A DNA stretch of 64,000 nucleotides, from contig NZ_CP107030.1 of assembly GCF_027474825.1 (NCBI RefSeq), positions 2,548,529 to 2,612,528 of the forward strand, given 5' to 3'. The notes beneath the pieces are model-generated. The model saw only the letters and a list, made by a program, of their open reading frames with translations, ran no database searches and was not told the DNA's origin. Source of the stretch: Maribacter halichondriae (GTDB lineage Bacteria; Bacteroidota; Bacteroidia; Flavobacteriales; Flavobacteriaceae). The position numbers and the translations under genes were made by a program. Positions 34,197 through 43,135 of this stretch are shown one piece after another (positions within the stretch are counted from its first letter, which is position 1; each line of letters begins with the position of its first letter).

Positions 34197-34812
34197 TTTT
34201 CCCTTGCTCATAATCGGATTCATTCTTGGTGCCATTGTCATGTATTGGCTTTTTTCGCGCTTTCGAAATAAACAAAGAAAAGAACGTACTAAAGAGCAGT
34301 CGGTTATACTGTTGGAAAAGATTCGCAGCGTTTGCAAGTTGATTTCTGTTGAGGGTGATTTTGCTGAAATCTATTCCTATGAAAACACGAAAGATGTGTT
34401 CATGAACCTGTTCGCGGGTAAGAAGAAAGCGTTGATCATTATAAATGCCAAAACACATATTGGTTATGATTTTAAGAAAGTCGCGATGAGGGCCGAGGTC
34501 GATAAAAAAAGAATCGTACTCACTCATTTTCCACAGCCCGAAGTACTTTCCATAGAACCACACTTAAAGTTTTACGATATAAAGAATAGCATGTTCAATT
34601 CTTTTTCATCAGAAGATTTGACCAATTTGAACAAAGAGGCCCGGCAACATATTTTGGATAAAATACCAGAAAGTGGACTTATGGAAACTGCTAAAAAAGA
34701 AGCCATGGAAGCAGTACTTTTAATTGAAAAAATCGCAGAGACCATTGGCTGGAAACTTGATTATTCGGGTTTGGAGATAAATGAAAAACGAAAAGAAATT
34801 TTAGAGAAATGA
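34189..34812 (+). CDS. DUF4230 family membrane-anchored protein
   Basis: This 207-residue protein has one N-terminal helix (about 5-22) and a soluble DUF4230 domain. It contains SVCKLISVEGDFAEIYSYEN, LFAGKKKALIIINAKTHIGYDF, IVLTHFPQPEVLSIEPHLKFYD and a C-terminal helix with AKKEAMEAVLLIEKIAETIG. Its function is unknown. It overlaps both neighbouring genes (8 and 4 bases). Confidence 0.85.
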   Translation: MDSFPLLIIGFILGAIVMYWLFSRFRNKQRKERTKEQSVILLEKIRSVCKLISVEGDFAEIYSYENTKDVFMNLFAGKKKALIIINAKTHIGYDFKKVAMRAEVDKKRIVLTHFPQPEVLSIEPHLKFYDIKNSMFNSFSSEDLTNLNKEARQHILDKIPESGLMETAKKEAMEAVLLIEKIAETIGWKLDYSGLEINEKRKEILEK

Positions 34813-35204
34813 GAAATACAATATGCACTTTGCTATTTTTAACCTTTGCCGTTATAAGCTACGGCCAAACCAAAGACGAAATGAGAGAATTCGACCCTAA
34901 TTTTGCCCACACCGTTTATTTCTGGTTAAAGAGTCCCGATAGTCAAGAAGACCGAAAAGCATTTGAAACTTCATTGCAAAAGTTCTTGGACAATTCGGCC
35001 TATGCCAAGACCAAGTTTATCGGTGTACCGCCCAAGGCGAGTCGTGATGTCGTTGACGGTTCTTTTACCTATTCGCTGATCGTAACCTTTGAATCGGCCG
35101 AGGCCCAACAGAATTATCAAGACGAGGCCCCGCACCAACTCTTTATAGAAGAATCGAGCGATTTATGGTCTAAAGTGATCGTCTATGATTCTAAAAGTAT
35201 TTAA
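34809..35204 (+). CDS. Secreted Dabb (stress-responsive A/B barrel) protein
   Basis: This 131-residue protein has a signal peptide (MRNTICTLLFLTFAVISYGQ) followed by a dimeric alpha-beta barrel domain: FAHTVYFWLKSPDSQEDRKAF, IGVPPKASRDVVDGSFTYSL, then DEAPHQLFIEESSDLWSKV. Dabb proteins are small dimeric proteins of mostly unknown role. The gene overlaps the DUF4230 stop by 4 bases. Confidence 0.8.
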   Translation: MRNTICTLLFLTFAVISYGQTKDEMREFDPNFAHTVYFWLKSPDSQEDRKAFETSLQKFLDNSAYAKTKFIGVPPKASRDVVDGSFTYSLIVTFESAEAQQNYQDEAPHQLFIEESSDLWSKVIVYDSKSI

Positions 35205-35214
35205 GTATAGTTGA

Positions 35215-35758
35215 ATGATTTCGTATAGGAATGCCATTTCGGAAGACATTGAGGGCATCGCTGTTTTACATACAAAAAGCTGGCAGGAGAATTACAGAGG
35301 TGCTTTGAGTGATGATTTCCTGGACAATAAGGCACTTTCAGATAGAATGAAAGTCTGGCTTGAAAGGTTACAAAATGCCGATTCGGCGAAAAAAATTATC
35401 GTGGCAGAATTGGAGGGTATCATCGAAGGCTTTGTATGTGTTTTTTTTGAACACAGTAAATCGTATGGTACTTTACTCGATAACTTGCACGTTTCCTCAA
35501 AATTGAAGGGCCAGGGAATCGGCACAAAATTGATGTTACTGGCTGCGGAAGCTATTAACTCGAGGAATGCAGGTTCGGACATGTATCTTTGGGTATTGAA
35601 CCAAAATTTGGGCGCCATAAGGTTTTATGAAATGCTGGGAGGTGAAAAAAGAAACCGTGGAGGAGATTGACATTGGATACCGACCTGTAGTTAAATCAAG
35701 ATATTATTGGAAGTCCGTTCGGCCCTTAATTGAAAATTTTTACGAAAATATGGAATAG
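35215..35758 (+). CDS. GNAT family N-acetyltransferase, one frameshift
   Basis: The protein has the GNAT fold: YRNAISEDIEGIAVLHTKSW at the start and the acetyl-CoA loop VSSKLKGQGIGTKLMLLA, then LWVLNQNLGAIRFYEMLGG. As sequenced it stops early at 35670. One added A in the run 35645-35650 restores ETVEEIDIGYRPVVKSRYYW and extends it to the stop at 35758, 2 bases before the next start. The corrected length is about 181 residues, normal for the family. The acetyl acceptor is unknown. Confidence 0.82.
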
Positions 35759-35760
35759 CC

Positions 35761-36120
35761 ATGAACATCGAAGAATTCAGAGCGTACTGTCTTTCCAAAA
35801 AAGGAGTCACTGAAGATTTTCCTTTTGACGAGCAAACCTTGGTGTTCAAGGTCATGGGCAGAATGTTCGCTCTTTCTGGTTTGGAAAGAATACCTGCCCA
35901 AATCAATTTGAAATGTGACCCAGAACGTTCCGCGACGCTGCGTGAAGAATATGATGGTGATATCATTCCCGGATACCATATGAGCAAACTGCATTGGAAT
36001 ACATTGATGCTCGAAAACCTTCCCCCTAAACTGATTTTGGAACTTACGGACCATTCCTACGATTTGGTGGTTTCAAAGTTCACCAAAAAGCTAAAGACGG
36101 AATTTGATTCCCTAGATTAG
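35761..36120 (+). CDS. MmcQ/YjbR family protein
   Basis: This 119-residue protein has a CyaY-like fold and belongs to the MmcQ/YjbR DNA-binding family. Family features are FRAYCLSKKGVTEDFPFDEQ, LVFKVMGRMFALSG, INLKCDPERSATLREEY and GYHMSKLHWNTLML. It follows the GNAT gene by 2 bases and precedes the DinB-like gene by 5. Its cellular role is unknown. Confidence 0.9.
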   Translation: MNIEEFRAYCLSKKGVTEDFPFDEQTLVFKVMGRMFALSGLERIPAQINLKCDPERSATLREEYDGDIIPGYHMSKLHWNTLMLENLPPKLILELTDHSYDLVVSKFTKKLKTEFDSLD

Positions 36121-36125
36121 AAAAA

Positions 36126-36602
36126 ATGCAAAACCCACAACTTGAGACCATCGTTCATAATTTAAAAGAATGTTTTGATGGTAAGCCATGGTACGGTATT
36201 TCGGTGATGGAGAAATTGGACGCTGTACCTTTGGAGACTGTAAATGACAAACGATACGGTTTGAAGTCCATTGCCGTATTGGTAAAACATATCATCAATT
36301 GGCGGATTTTTCTAATCAAAAAGCTGGAAGGTGATACGGAATATGACCTAAAAATCGATGGTCCGACGGATTGGACGGCCGTCCATATAGAAAGCGAACA
36401 AGAATGGATTTCGCTCAAAGACGAACTTATAAAAACGCAACAAGATTTACTGAATCTCTTGTCAAATGCTACGGATGAATTGTTACAAGAAAAGGTTCCC
36501 GGAAAAAACTACAAGTTCGGCCCCGTCTTGACCAGCATTGCACAGCACGATATCTACCATTTGGGCCAGATTGCGATGCTCAATTCCATGTCGGGAGGCT
36601 AA
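36126..36602 (+). CDS. DinB-like metal-binding protein
   Basis: This 158-residue four-helix DinB/YfiT-fold protein has the likely metal histidines in VKHIINW and in AQHDIYHLGQIAMLN near the C-terminus. Such proteins bind a divalent metal and include thiol transferases, but the substrate is not predictable here. It is co-oriented and closely spaced with the YjbR gene. Confidence 0.85.
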   Translation: MQNPQLETIVHNLKECFDGKPWYGISVMEKLDAVPLETVNDKRYGLKSIAVLVKHIINWRIFLIKKLEGDTEYDLKIDGPTDWTAVHIESEQEWISLKDELIKTQQDLLNLLSNATDELLQEKVPGKNYKFGPVLTSIAQHDIYHLGQIAMLNSMSGG

Positions 36603-36642
36603 TAGAGAATACATATCTTTGTCCTCCATTAAAAATTTCCGA

Positions 36643-38421
36643 ATGCAGGGTATTGACCTCACTTCTTATTATCAAGATCAAATTCAAAAACATGAAGTTG
36701 CTTTGGCCAAAGTCAAGCAAGATCTTTCTGGATCAAGTCTACTACGCTTGTTACTTTTTGTGCTTACCGCGTTCGGTATTTATTTGAGCTTTGGAAACAC
36801 AAGACTGATTTTGGCCATTTTGATCCTCGGCCTAGCTCTTTTTCTTTATTTGGTTTCACGTCACACCGACTTGCAATATACCCGCGATAAACTACAGGCC
36901 TTGGTGAAGTTGAACCAGACTGAAATTATGGTTTTGCGACGAGAATTTCATCAATTGCCCGAGGGAAACGAATACAAAGATCCATTACACTATTTTAGTC
37001 AAGACATAGACCTGTTCGGACGAGGGTCATTCTACCAATATCTAAACCGGACCGCTTTACAACAAGGTAGTGAAACCTTGGCCCATCTCTTGGCAGAAAA
37101 TTCGATTGATGATATTTTAGAAAAGCAAAAGGCGATTGAAGAACTTTCGAAAATGCCCGAATGGCGCAAAGAATTCACCGCAATCGCATCTTTAGTAAAA
37201 ACCGAAACCAAGTATTCGACCATTATTAAGTGGATGGAACATCATAAGCCATTTATACCATCTATCATGAAGGTTTTGCCCCTCTTGGTCTCCATCATCT
37301 CGGGACTTTTGTTTTTGGGATTTTTTATGGATTTTGTTTCTGGATGGATAGTGACAGGATGGTTTTTCGTAGGCCTCGGTATCACCGGGCGATACTTAAA
37401 ACCGATCAACAAGCTTTCTTCCGATACCGGAAAAATTCAAAGTACTTTTCTTCAGTATCAAAAATTGATAGTGGAGTTGGAGGTACTAGAATTCAAATCT
37501 AGCCTGCTCCAAAAAAAGAGGGAATCGATTATTCACGAAACGGAAAGAACATCGAAGACCTTAAAAAAGTTTGCAAAACTTTTAAATGCGCTAGATCAAC
37601 GTAACAATGTTATTATCAGCATCTTCGCCAACGCCTTCTTACTGCGTGATCTGCAATTGAGCCATGCCATAGAACAATGGATTCGCAATCATGGGTCGAA
37701 AAATAAAGAATGGTTTGAGACCATTGCTTTTTTCGATGCGTACAATAGTCTTGGTAATTTTACTTTCAATCATCCTACCTATGTTTTTCCGAGATTGAGC
37801 GATGAGGATATTGTTCTAAGATCAAAGGAAGCCGGTCACCCGCTATTGCCACTAGAGAAATGCGTGACGAACGATTTTCAAATAAACAAGGAGCAATTTT
37901 TTATCATTACAGGGGCCAATATGGCCGGGAAAAGTACCTTCTTGCGCACGGTCTCATTACACATAGTGATGGCGAATGTCGGACTCCCTGTTTGCAGTAA
38001 AGCCTTTAAATATTCGCCTATAAAATTGATTACGAGCATGCGCACGACCGATTCGTTGACAGATGACGAGTCGTATTTCTTTTCCGAGCTGAAACGGTTA
38101 AAATTTATAGTAGATGAAATACAAAATGACAACTATTTTATCGTTCTCGATGAAATTCTAAAAGGGACTAATAGTACGGACAAGGCCAAGGGGTCCCGAA
38201 AATTTGTGGAACGTTTGGTCGGTTCAAAATCTACGGGAATTATTGCTACCCATGATCTAAGCCTATGTAAGGTGGCTCAGGAATTTCCAGAAATCGAGAA
38301 TCATTATTTTGATGCGGAGATTATCGATAATGAACTGCATTTTGATTATAAATTCAAGGAAGGTATTTGCCAAAATATGAATGCATCGTTCTTATTGAAG
38401 AAAATGGGGATTGTCGATTAA
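36643..38421 (+). CDS. MutS-related ATPase with membrane helices
   Basis: The start is ATG 36643; an upstream TTG extension lies inside the DinB gene. This 592-residue protein has two hydrophobic pairs (about 30-70 and 210-255), a MutS-like core/lever region, and a C-terminal MutS ATPase domain. The ATPase has Walker A GANMAGKSTFLRT, TDSLTDDESYFFSELKRL, Walker B NYFIVLDEILKGTNS and ATHDLSL. It lacks the mismatch-recognition domain, so a classic repair role is unlikely. Membrane-bound MutS-like proteins of this type are widespread in Bacteroidota, with unknown function. Confidence 0.85.
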   Translation: MQGIDLTSYYQDQIQKHEVALAKVKQDLSGSSLLRLLLFVLTAFGIYLSFGNTRLILAILILGLALFLYLVSRHTDLQYTRDKLQALVKLNQTEIMVLRREFHQLPEGNEYKDPLHYFSQDIDLFGRGSFYQYLNRTALQQGSETLAHLLAENSIDDILEKQKAIEELSKMPEWRKEFTAIASLVKTETKYSTIIKWMEHHKPFIPSIMKVLPLLVSIISGLLFLGFFMDFVSGWIVTGWFFVGLGITGRYLKPINKLSSDTGKIQSTFLQYQKLIVELEVLEFKSSLLQKKRESIIHETERTSKTLKKFAKLLNALDQRNNVIISIFANAFLLRDLQLSHAIEQWIRNHGSKNKEWFETIAFFDAYNSLGNFTFNHPTYVFPRLSDEDIVLRSKEAGHPLLPLEKCVTNDFQINKEQFFIITGANMAGKSTFLRTVSLHIVMANVGLPVCSKAFKYSPIKLITSMRTTDSLTDDESYFFSELKRLKFIVDEIQNDNYFIVLDEILKGTNSTDKAKGSRKFVERLVGSKSTGIIATHDLSLCKVAQEFPEIENHYFDAEIIDNELHFDYKFKEGICQNMNASFLLKKMGIVD

Positions 38422-38453
38422 AAGTTCAAGCCCAGAGATTTAGTTGTTCATTT

Positions 38454-38502
38454 TCCCAAATCCCAAATCCCAAATCCCAAATCCCAACTCCCAAATCCCA
38501 AC
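38454..38502. repeat. Tandem heptanucleotide repeat (tcccaaa/tcccaac) x7
   Basis: Seven consecutive 7-mers, five tcccaaa and two tcccaac, occupy the gap between the convergent MutS-like and SSS genes. The array may vary in copy number between strains. Confidence 0.85.
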
Positions 38503-38504
38503 TC

Positions 38505-39983
38505 CTAATTATTCCTTTTGTTCCAAAGCGCAAATAAAATGGCCAATCCGAGAAGGGCGGCTGTCGATGTTGCACCTATGATTATAGGGTCTAGATTGCA
38601 TTGAAGCCATGAATAGGATTCAGGTAGATCCCTCAAAAAAGTCCCCCAAACGATGACAAGAATACTAAATGCCACCGAAAGTATTCCTTGAAGCTTGGTG
38701 ATTTTCACATTGTAGATGGCCAATAAAAAAAGGCCAAGAATCCCCTCCCCAAAAATACCGGAAATCTGCCACCACACGTCCAAGGCACTTTTGGCCTTGA
38801 TCATCAATAGGGCAAAGGCGACCCCTAGAATACCCCATATTACCGTCGAAAAACGAAGAAACCGAAGACTATCTTTTTCAGAGGCCCGGGGCTTAAAATA
38901 CTTTTTGTAGAAATCGATGAATAGCACGGTGGCCGAGCTGTTCAAAGCGGAATCTACCGTACTCATCGAGGCGGCCATAATGGCGGCAATCATCAAACCC
39001 TTAATGCCGACAGGAAGTTCTGTCGCAATAAAATACGGAAAAACTTCGTCTCCTCTGGTGATGGCATCGATAAGTATATGGCTTTCCCCTCCATAAAAAG
39101 AAAAAAGGGCGGTGCCTATGTATAGAAAGATGGCGGTCAAGGGCAAATAAATGAGCATGGCGATCCAGACCGATTTTTTAGCCTCTTTCTCCGTCGCAAC
39201 TGATGTATATTTTTGGGTATAGTTTTGGTCGGCCATAAGGTTGCGCACATTTTCTGTGATTCCATAGATGATCATGACCCAAATAGTGCGGTCGCTAAAA
39301 GAAAAATTCGAATTGCCCAGACTAAATTTGTCGTTGTCAAAGGCTTTTTGTATCAAGTTTTCTGGCTGGGCAAAAACTTCTGAAGTAAGCACATAGCCCA
39401 CAAAAAGAATTCCGCCGATCATGATAATGGATTGCATCACATCCGTCCATATGACGGCTTCCATTCCTCCCATCAGCGTATAGATAATCGTAACGATTCC
39501 GACTAAAACGATGACCGTGCCAATATCGGTATTAACGAAGGAAGTCAATAGCAATGATGATAGATAGAGGATTACCGCAACCCTTCCCACCATAAATAAC
39601 AAAAACGAAAAAGCGGCATAGATCCTACCCCAGCCGCCGATTTTTCCCTCCAGGTAACTATAAACCGAAACGATTTTGTGCTTGCGATAATGTGGAATTA
39701 CATACTTGGTAACGAACCAAGCTACCGGAATCGCAGTTAGCGCAAAAATCAGTGGGTGCCAATTGTCATCAAAGGCTTTTCCGGGTACGGCGATATACGA
39801 AATACTGCTCGTATAGGTGCTCATCACCGCAATACCTGCGGCCCATGCGGGAATACTCTTGCCCGCTATCATGAACTGCTCCGAGGACTTACTTTTTTTA
39901 AAGAAATAAAAGCCCATGCCCAGCAAAACCAAGCCATAGGCAATGATTATGACAAGATCAATCGTGCCGAGCCCATAATTCAT
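38505..39983 (-). CDS. Sodium:solute symporter (SSS family)
   Basis: This 492-residue inner-membrane transporter has about 13 helices. It has typical SSS features: GMGFYFFKKSKSSEQFMIAGKSIPAWAAG at the start, MSTYTSSISYIAVPG, GGMEAVIWTDVMQS and AAIMAASMSTVDSALNSSAT. Its start codon overlaps the lyase stop by 4 bases. With an NAL/DHDPS-type lyase and a sialidase nearby, it probably imports a sialic-acid-like sugar acid, which is inferred from context. Confidence 0.9.
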   Translation of the reverse strand: MNYGLGTIDLVIIIAYGLVLLGMGFYFFKKSKSSEQFMIAGKSIPAWAAGIAVMSTYTSSISYIAVPGKAFDDNWHPLIFALTAIPVAWFVTKYVIPHYRKHKIVSVYSYLEGKIGGWGRIYAAFSFLLFMVGRVAVILYLSSLLLTSFVNTDIGTVIVLVGIVTIIYTLMGGMEAVIWTDVMQSIIMIGGILFVGYVLTSEVFAQPENLIQKAFDNDKFSLGNSNFSFSDRTIWVMIIYGITENVRNLMADQNYTQKYTSVATEKEAKKSVWIAMLIYLPLTAIFLYIGTALFSFYGGESHILIDAITRGDEVFPYFIATELPVGIKGLMIAAIMAASMSTVDSALNSSATVLFIDFYKKYFKPRASEKDSLRFLRFSTVIWGILGVAFALLMIKAKSALDVWWQISGIFGEGILGLFLLAIYNVKITKLQGILSVAFSILVIVWGTFLRDLPESYSWLQCNLDPIIIGATSTAALLGLAILFALWNKRNN

Positions 39984-40903
39984 TTGATGGCAGCGAATTC
40001 TATATTAGACAAGAACCCATTCATGTACCTCTGGATTTTGCTCCTTTCCATTTCATTAAACCGTTTGACGGGAGGGGCGGTGAAATCGTTACAAATACCC
40101 AATACGGCGAGTGCACTTTTGATTCCCTTGATATATTTCGATATGTTTTCGCCTACGGAATAAATGGTATTATCGATTTGTACGATGGTTTCACGAAGTA
40201 AAGCAATTTTGGCCAAATCACCATCAATCGAAGCTTCATATAAGTCAACGAAAAGTCTTGGGAAGAAATTTGCGCCTCCGGCTACCGCTCCATGACCGCC
40301 GTTTAAAATAGTCTCATGTAGAAAGAGTTCAGATCCCGTGATGATCGAAAACTTTGAGTCACCTCCAAAGGCATTAATAAGTCGATTCATGTACTCCATG
40401 TCGCCGGAGCTATCCTTTATTCCGAGGGCCCCCAGCGTTTTGGCCTTTGAAATTGTCTCTAAGGAAAGGCTCATTTTCGTACAACTGGGCATATTGTATA
40501 GTAAAAAGGGCAAGGGTAATGATGGCAAGAGAACTTCTAGATAATCTTGCATTTCACTTTGTGAAATAGGCAGATAATACGGTGCCGCCACAACTAATAT
40601 GTCGGCACCGGCTTTTGCGGAATGATGCGCTAATTCTAAAGATTCCTCAAAAGAAGTATCTGTGATGCACACCAATACCGGAACCCTTTTTTTTACTATG
40701 TTACACGTCTCAACGACCAATTGTTTTCTAAGGTCATGCGATAAACTTGTGCCTTCACCGGTAGTGCCCAATAAGAAAAGTCCGTGCACGCCACCGGCCA
40801 AGATGTACTCGGCCAATTTGTGGAGTCCGGCGAGATCTAACGCCCCGTTTTCCAAAAGCGGAGTGACCATGGGCGGTATGATTCCTTTAAGGGGTAAGTC
40901 CAT
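39980..40903 (-). CDS. Dihydrodipicolinate synthase / N-acetylneuraminate lyase family aldolase
   Basis: This 307-residue class I aldolase is a TIM barrel. The Schiff-base Lys163 lies in GIKDSSGD, the catalytic Tyr136 in LLYNMP, and the pyruvate-binding GTTGEG at 46-51. It is not in a lysine operon. It overlaps the SSS symporter gene and is divergent from an AraC regulator and a sialidase, so it more likely cleaves a sialic-acid-like 2-keto acid than makes dihydrodipicolinate. The exact substrate is unknown. Confidence 0.88.
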   Translation of the reverse strand: MDLPLKGIIPPMVTPLLENGALDLAGLHKLAEYILAGGVHGLFLLGTTGEGTSLSHDLRKQLVVETCNIVKKRVPVLVCITDTSFEESLELAHHSAKAGADILVVAAPYYLPISQSEMQDYLEVLLPSLPLPFLLYNMPSCTKMSLSLETISKAKTLGALGIKDSSGDMEYMNRLINAFGGDSKFSIITGSELFLHETILNGGHGAVAGGANFFPRLFVDLYEASIDGDLAKIALLRETIVQIDNTIYSVGENISKYIKGIKSALAVLGICNDFTAPPVKRFNEMERSKIQRYMNGFLSNIEFAAIK

Positions 40904-41039
40904 TTTAAAACGTTCGTAATCAAATAACGGGAAAAATTGTTCGCAAAACCACCATAATTTTATATCAAATACATTATATCTTAACCCGATCTATAGGTTT
41001 AATTTGTATATTCAATGATTCTAGTCAAAATATGTGCTA

Positions 41040-41888
41040 ATGGAATTTGTCTTTGAAAAAATACATGTACCGAACAAGCACTCTTTTATTACCAGAAAGC
41101 TGCCCCTGAAGTCGGTCGATAACATTCATTCCCACAGAAATTTTGAACTGAATTTCATTACTTTCGGAACTGGCCGAAGAATAGTCGGCGATAATATCTC
41201 GGGGTTTGAAAAAGGGGACTTGGTCTTATTGGGCCCCAATCTCCCACACTGTTGGGAACTGGCACCCGCTGAAGAAAAAAACACCTCGTTTTGTATCGTT
41301 ACCCATTTTTCTGAGGATATCATGAACTCTGATTTTTTCAAAATGCCGGAACTTGAAAAAGTCGTCGATCTTTTGAGGCAATCTGAGCGTGGACTGCGAT
41401 TTAAAATTGGAAATCATGATAAAGTTCAGGCTACCCTTGAAAAAATGACCCAGCTAGAAGGGCTGGAATATTATATAGAAATGCTGAAGGTTTTTAACTT
41501 GTTGTTGCAAATCGAAGATCGTGAGTTATTGTCGAATCCGATATATTCCGATGTGGTTTTCTCGAAGAACTTGGAGAAAATCAACAAAGTGTACGAGTAT
41601 GTTTTCCAGAATATTCAAGAAGGGATACAATTGGAAAAAGCCGCTGCCCAGCTCCACATGGCACCTGGGTCCTTTTGTCGTTTTTTCAAAAAAAAGACCG
41701 AACTGACTTTTATGGAGTATGTGAAACGGGTACGAGTGGGCATGGCCGCGAAGTTACTTGCCGAATCTGACAAGCAGATTACGCAAATCTGTTTCGAGAG
41801 CGGATATAATAACTTGGCCAATTTTAATTATTATTTCAAAAACGTAATGGGAAAAACTCCTTCGGAATATCGAAAGAGTTTTGCTTAA
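41040..41888 (+). CDS. AraC family transcriptional regulator
   Basis: This protein of about 282 residues has an N-terminal cupin-like sensor domain (SHRNFELNFITFGTGRRIVG, GDLVLLGPNLPHCWE) and a C-terminal double HTH: LEKAAAQLHMAPGSFCRFFK, and ITQICFESGYNNLANFNYYF ending in GKTPSEYRK. ATG 41040 is preferred over GTG 41034. It is divergent from the lyase-symporter operon and upstream of the sialidase, so it is likely the local sugar-responsive activator. Confidence 0.9.
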   Translation: MEFVFEKIHVPNKHSFITRKLPLKSVDNIHSHRNFELNFITFGTGRRIVGDNISGFEKGDLVLLGPNLPHCWELAPAEEKNTSFCIVTHFSEDIMNSDFFKMPELEKVVDLLRQSERGLRFKIGNHDKVQATLEKMTQLEGLEYYIEMLKVFNLLLQIEDRELLSNPIYSDVVFSKNLEKINKVYEYVFQNIQEGIQLEKAAAQLHMAPGSFCRFFKKKTELTFMEYVKRVRVGMAAKLLAESDKQITQICFESGYNNLANFNYYFKNVMGKTPSEYRKSFA

Positions 41889-41921
41889 ATTTCGAACAGA
41901 TAAATTTTCAATAGCAATCTA

Positions 41922-43006
41922 ATGAAACGACTATTATTCTTAATACCAATAGTACTGCTTGCATTCTTTGCATCCGCTCAGGAAGTAGATTTGCCCAAAG
42001 CAGTGGCCTTGGAACATCCGGCGATTGTCACCCAAGAATTTATTTATGACTTGGAAGATGCACCTACACCCGAATGCCATGCCTCGACGGTTGAGGTGAG
42101 CAATGGTATTGTCATAGCCTCATGGTTCGGAGGTACGAAGGAAAAAAATAAGGATGTCGGCATCTGGGTCTCACGCAAATCAACTGGGGCATGGTCTACC
42201 CCGAAGAAGTTGTAAACGGGGTACAAGATGACGGTACGCGATATGCCTGTTGGAATCCGGTGCTTTTTAAACCAAGGAAAGGCCCCTTGTATTTATATTA
42301 TAAAGTGGGGCCAAGTCCGCAAGAATGGTGGGGCATGTATATGACTTCCAAGGATGACGGAAAAACGTGGTCCGAACCCGTGAAACTTCCCGAAGGTATT
42401 TTGGGCCCCATAAAGAATCAGCCCATTCATTTGGAAAACGGTACCATCTTATCTCCCTCAAGCAACGAAACTAAATCAGGAATTTGGACCATGCATTTAG
42501 AACGAAGTGAAGACTCGGGAAAAAATTGGTCGAAGACAGAATCCCTTAACGACCCTAAGGAATTTGGGGCCATTCAACCTGTCATTTTTAATTATGGAAA
42601 TGGAAAACTACAAATGCTAAGCCGGACCAAGAATGAGGTTATCGCCCAAAATTGGTCTGATGACCATGGTAAAACTTGGAGTAAAATGACAGCTACTGTG
42701 CTTCCGAATCCGAATTCGGGTATTGATGGGGTCACTTTGAAAGATGGCCGGCAGCTCTTGGTTTATAATCCAACGAATAAGAATTGGGGAGATAGGGTTC
42801 CCTTAAGTATTGCAATTTCTGAGGATGGAAAAGATTGGAAACGTATATTGGATCTTGAACCGATTCGCAAAAACACGGATAAGGAGGGCGAGGAATATTC
42901 CTATCCGACCGTAATTCAAGCCAAAAACGGCTTAGTACATTTAGTCTATACCTGGAACCGAAAAACGGTTAAATATGTTACTTTAAATCCTAATAAACTT
43001 CATTAA
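41922..43006 (+). CDS. Secreted sialidase-like (BNR/Asp-box) glycosidase, one frameshift
   Basis: The protein has a signal peptide (MKRLLFLIPIVLLAFFASAQE) and a six-bladed propeller. It contains ASWFGGTKEKNKDVGIWVSRK near residue 65, then several Asp-boxes (SKDDGKTWSE, SEDSGKNWSK, SDDHGKTWSK, SEDGKDWKR). The frame breaks at the C4 run 42200-42203; one added base joins WSTP to EEVVNGVQDDGTRYACWNPV. The corrected length is about 361 residues. It probably removes terminal sialic-acid-like sugars from glycans, feeding the divergent lyase and symporter. Confidence 0.83.
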
Positions 43007-43135
43007 ATAAAGCGTAAACGCAAAAAAGCGCCAAGGATTTCTATTGTAAGAATCAAACAATTAGTAATACTAGATTTGAACTTAAATTTATAGGCCATTG
43101 AACTTGATATTTGCGCTTGAACTTGAACTTTTCTT

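Noticed and set aside
38454..38502. CRISPR-like array
   Set aside because: The unit is only 7 bases with no spacers, so it is a simple tandem repeat.
42191..43006. A separate second sialidase gene starting at 42191
   Set aside because: It lacks a signal peptide and first blade and continues the upstream frame exactly after adding one base, so it is one gene.
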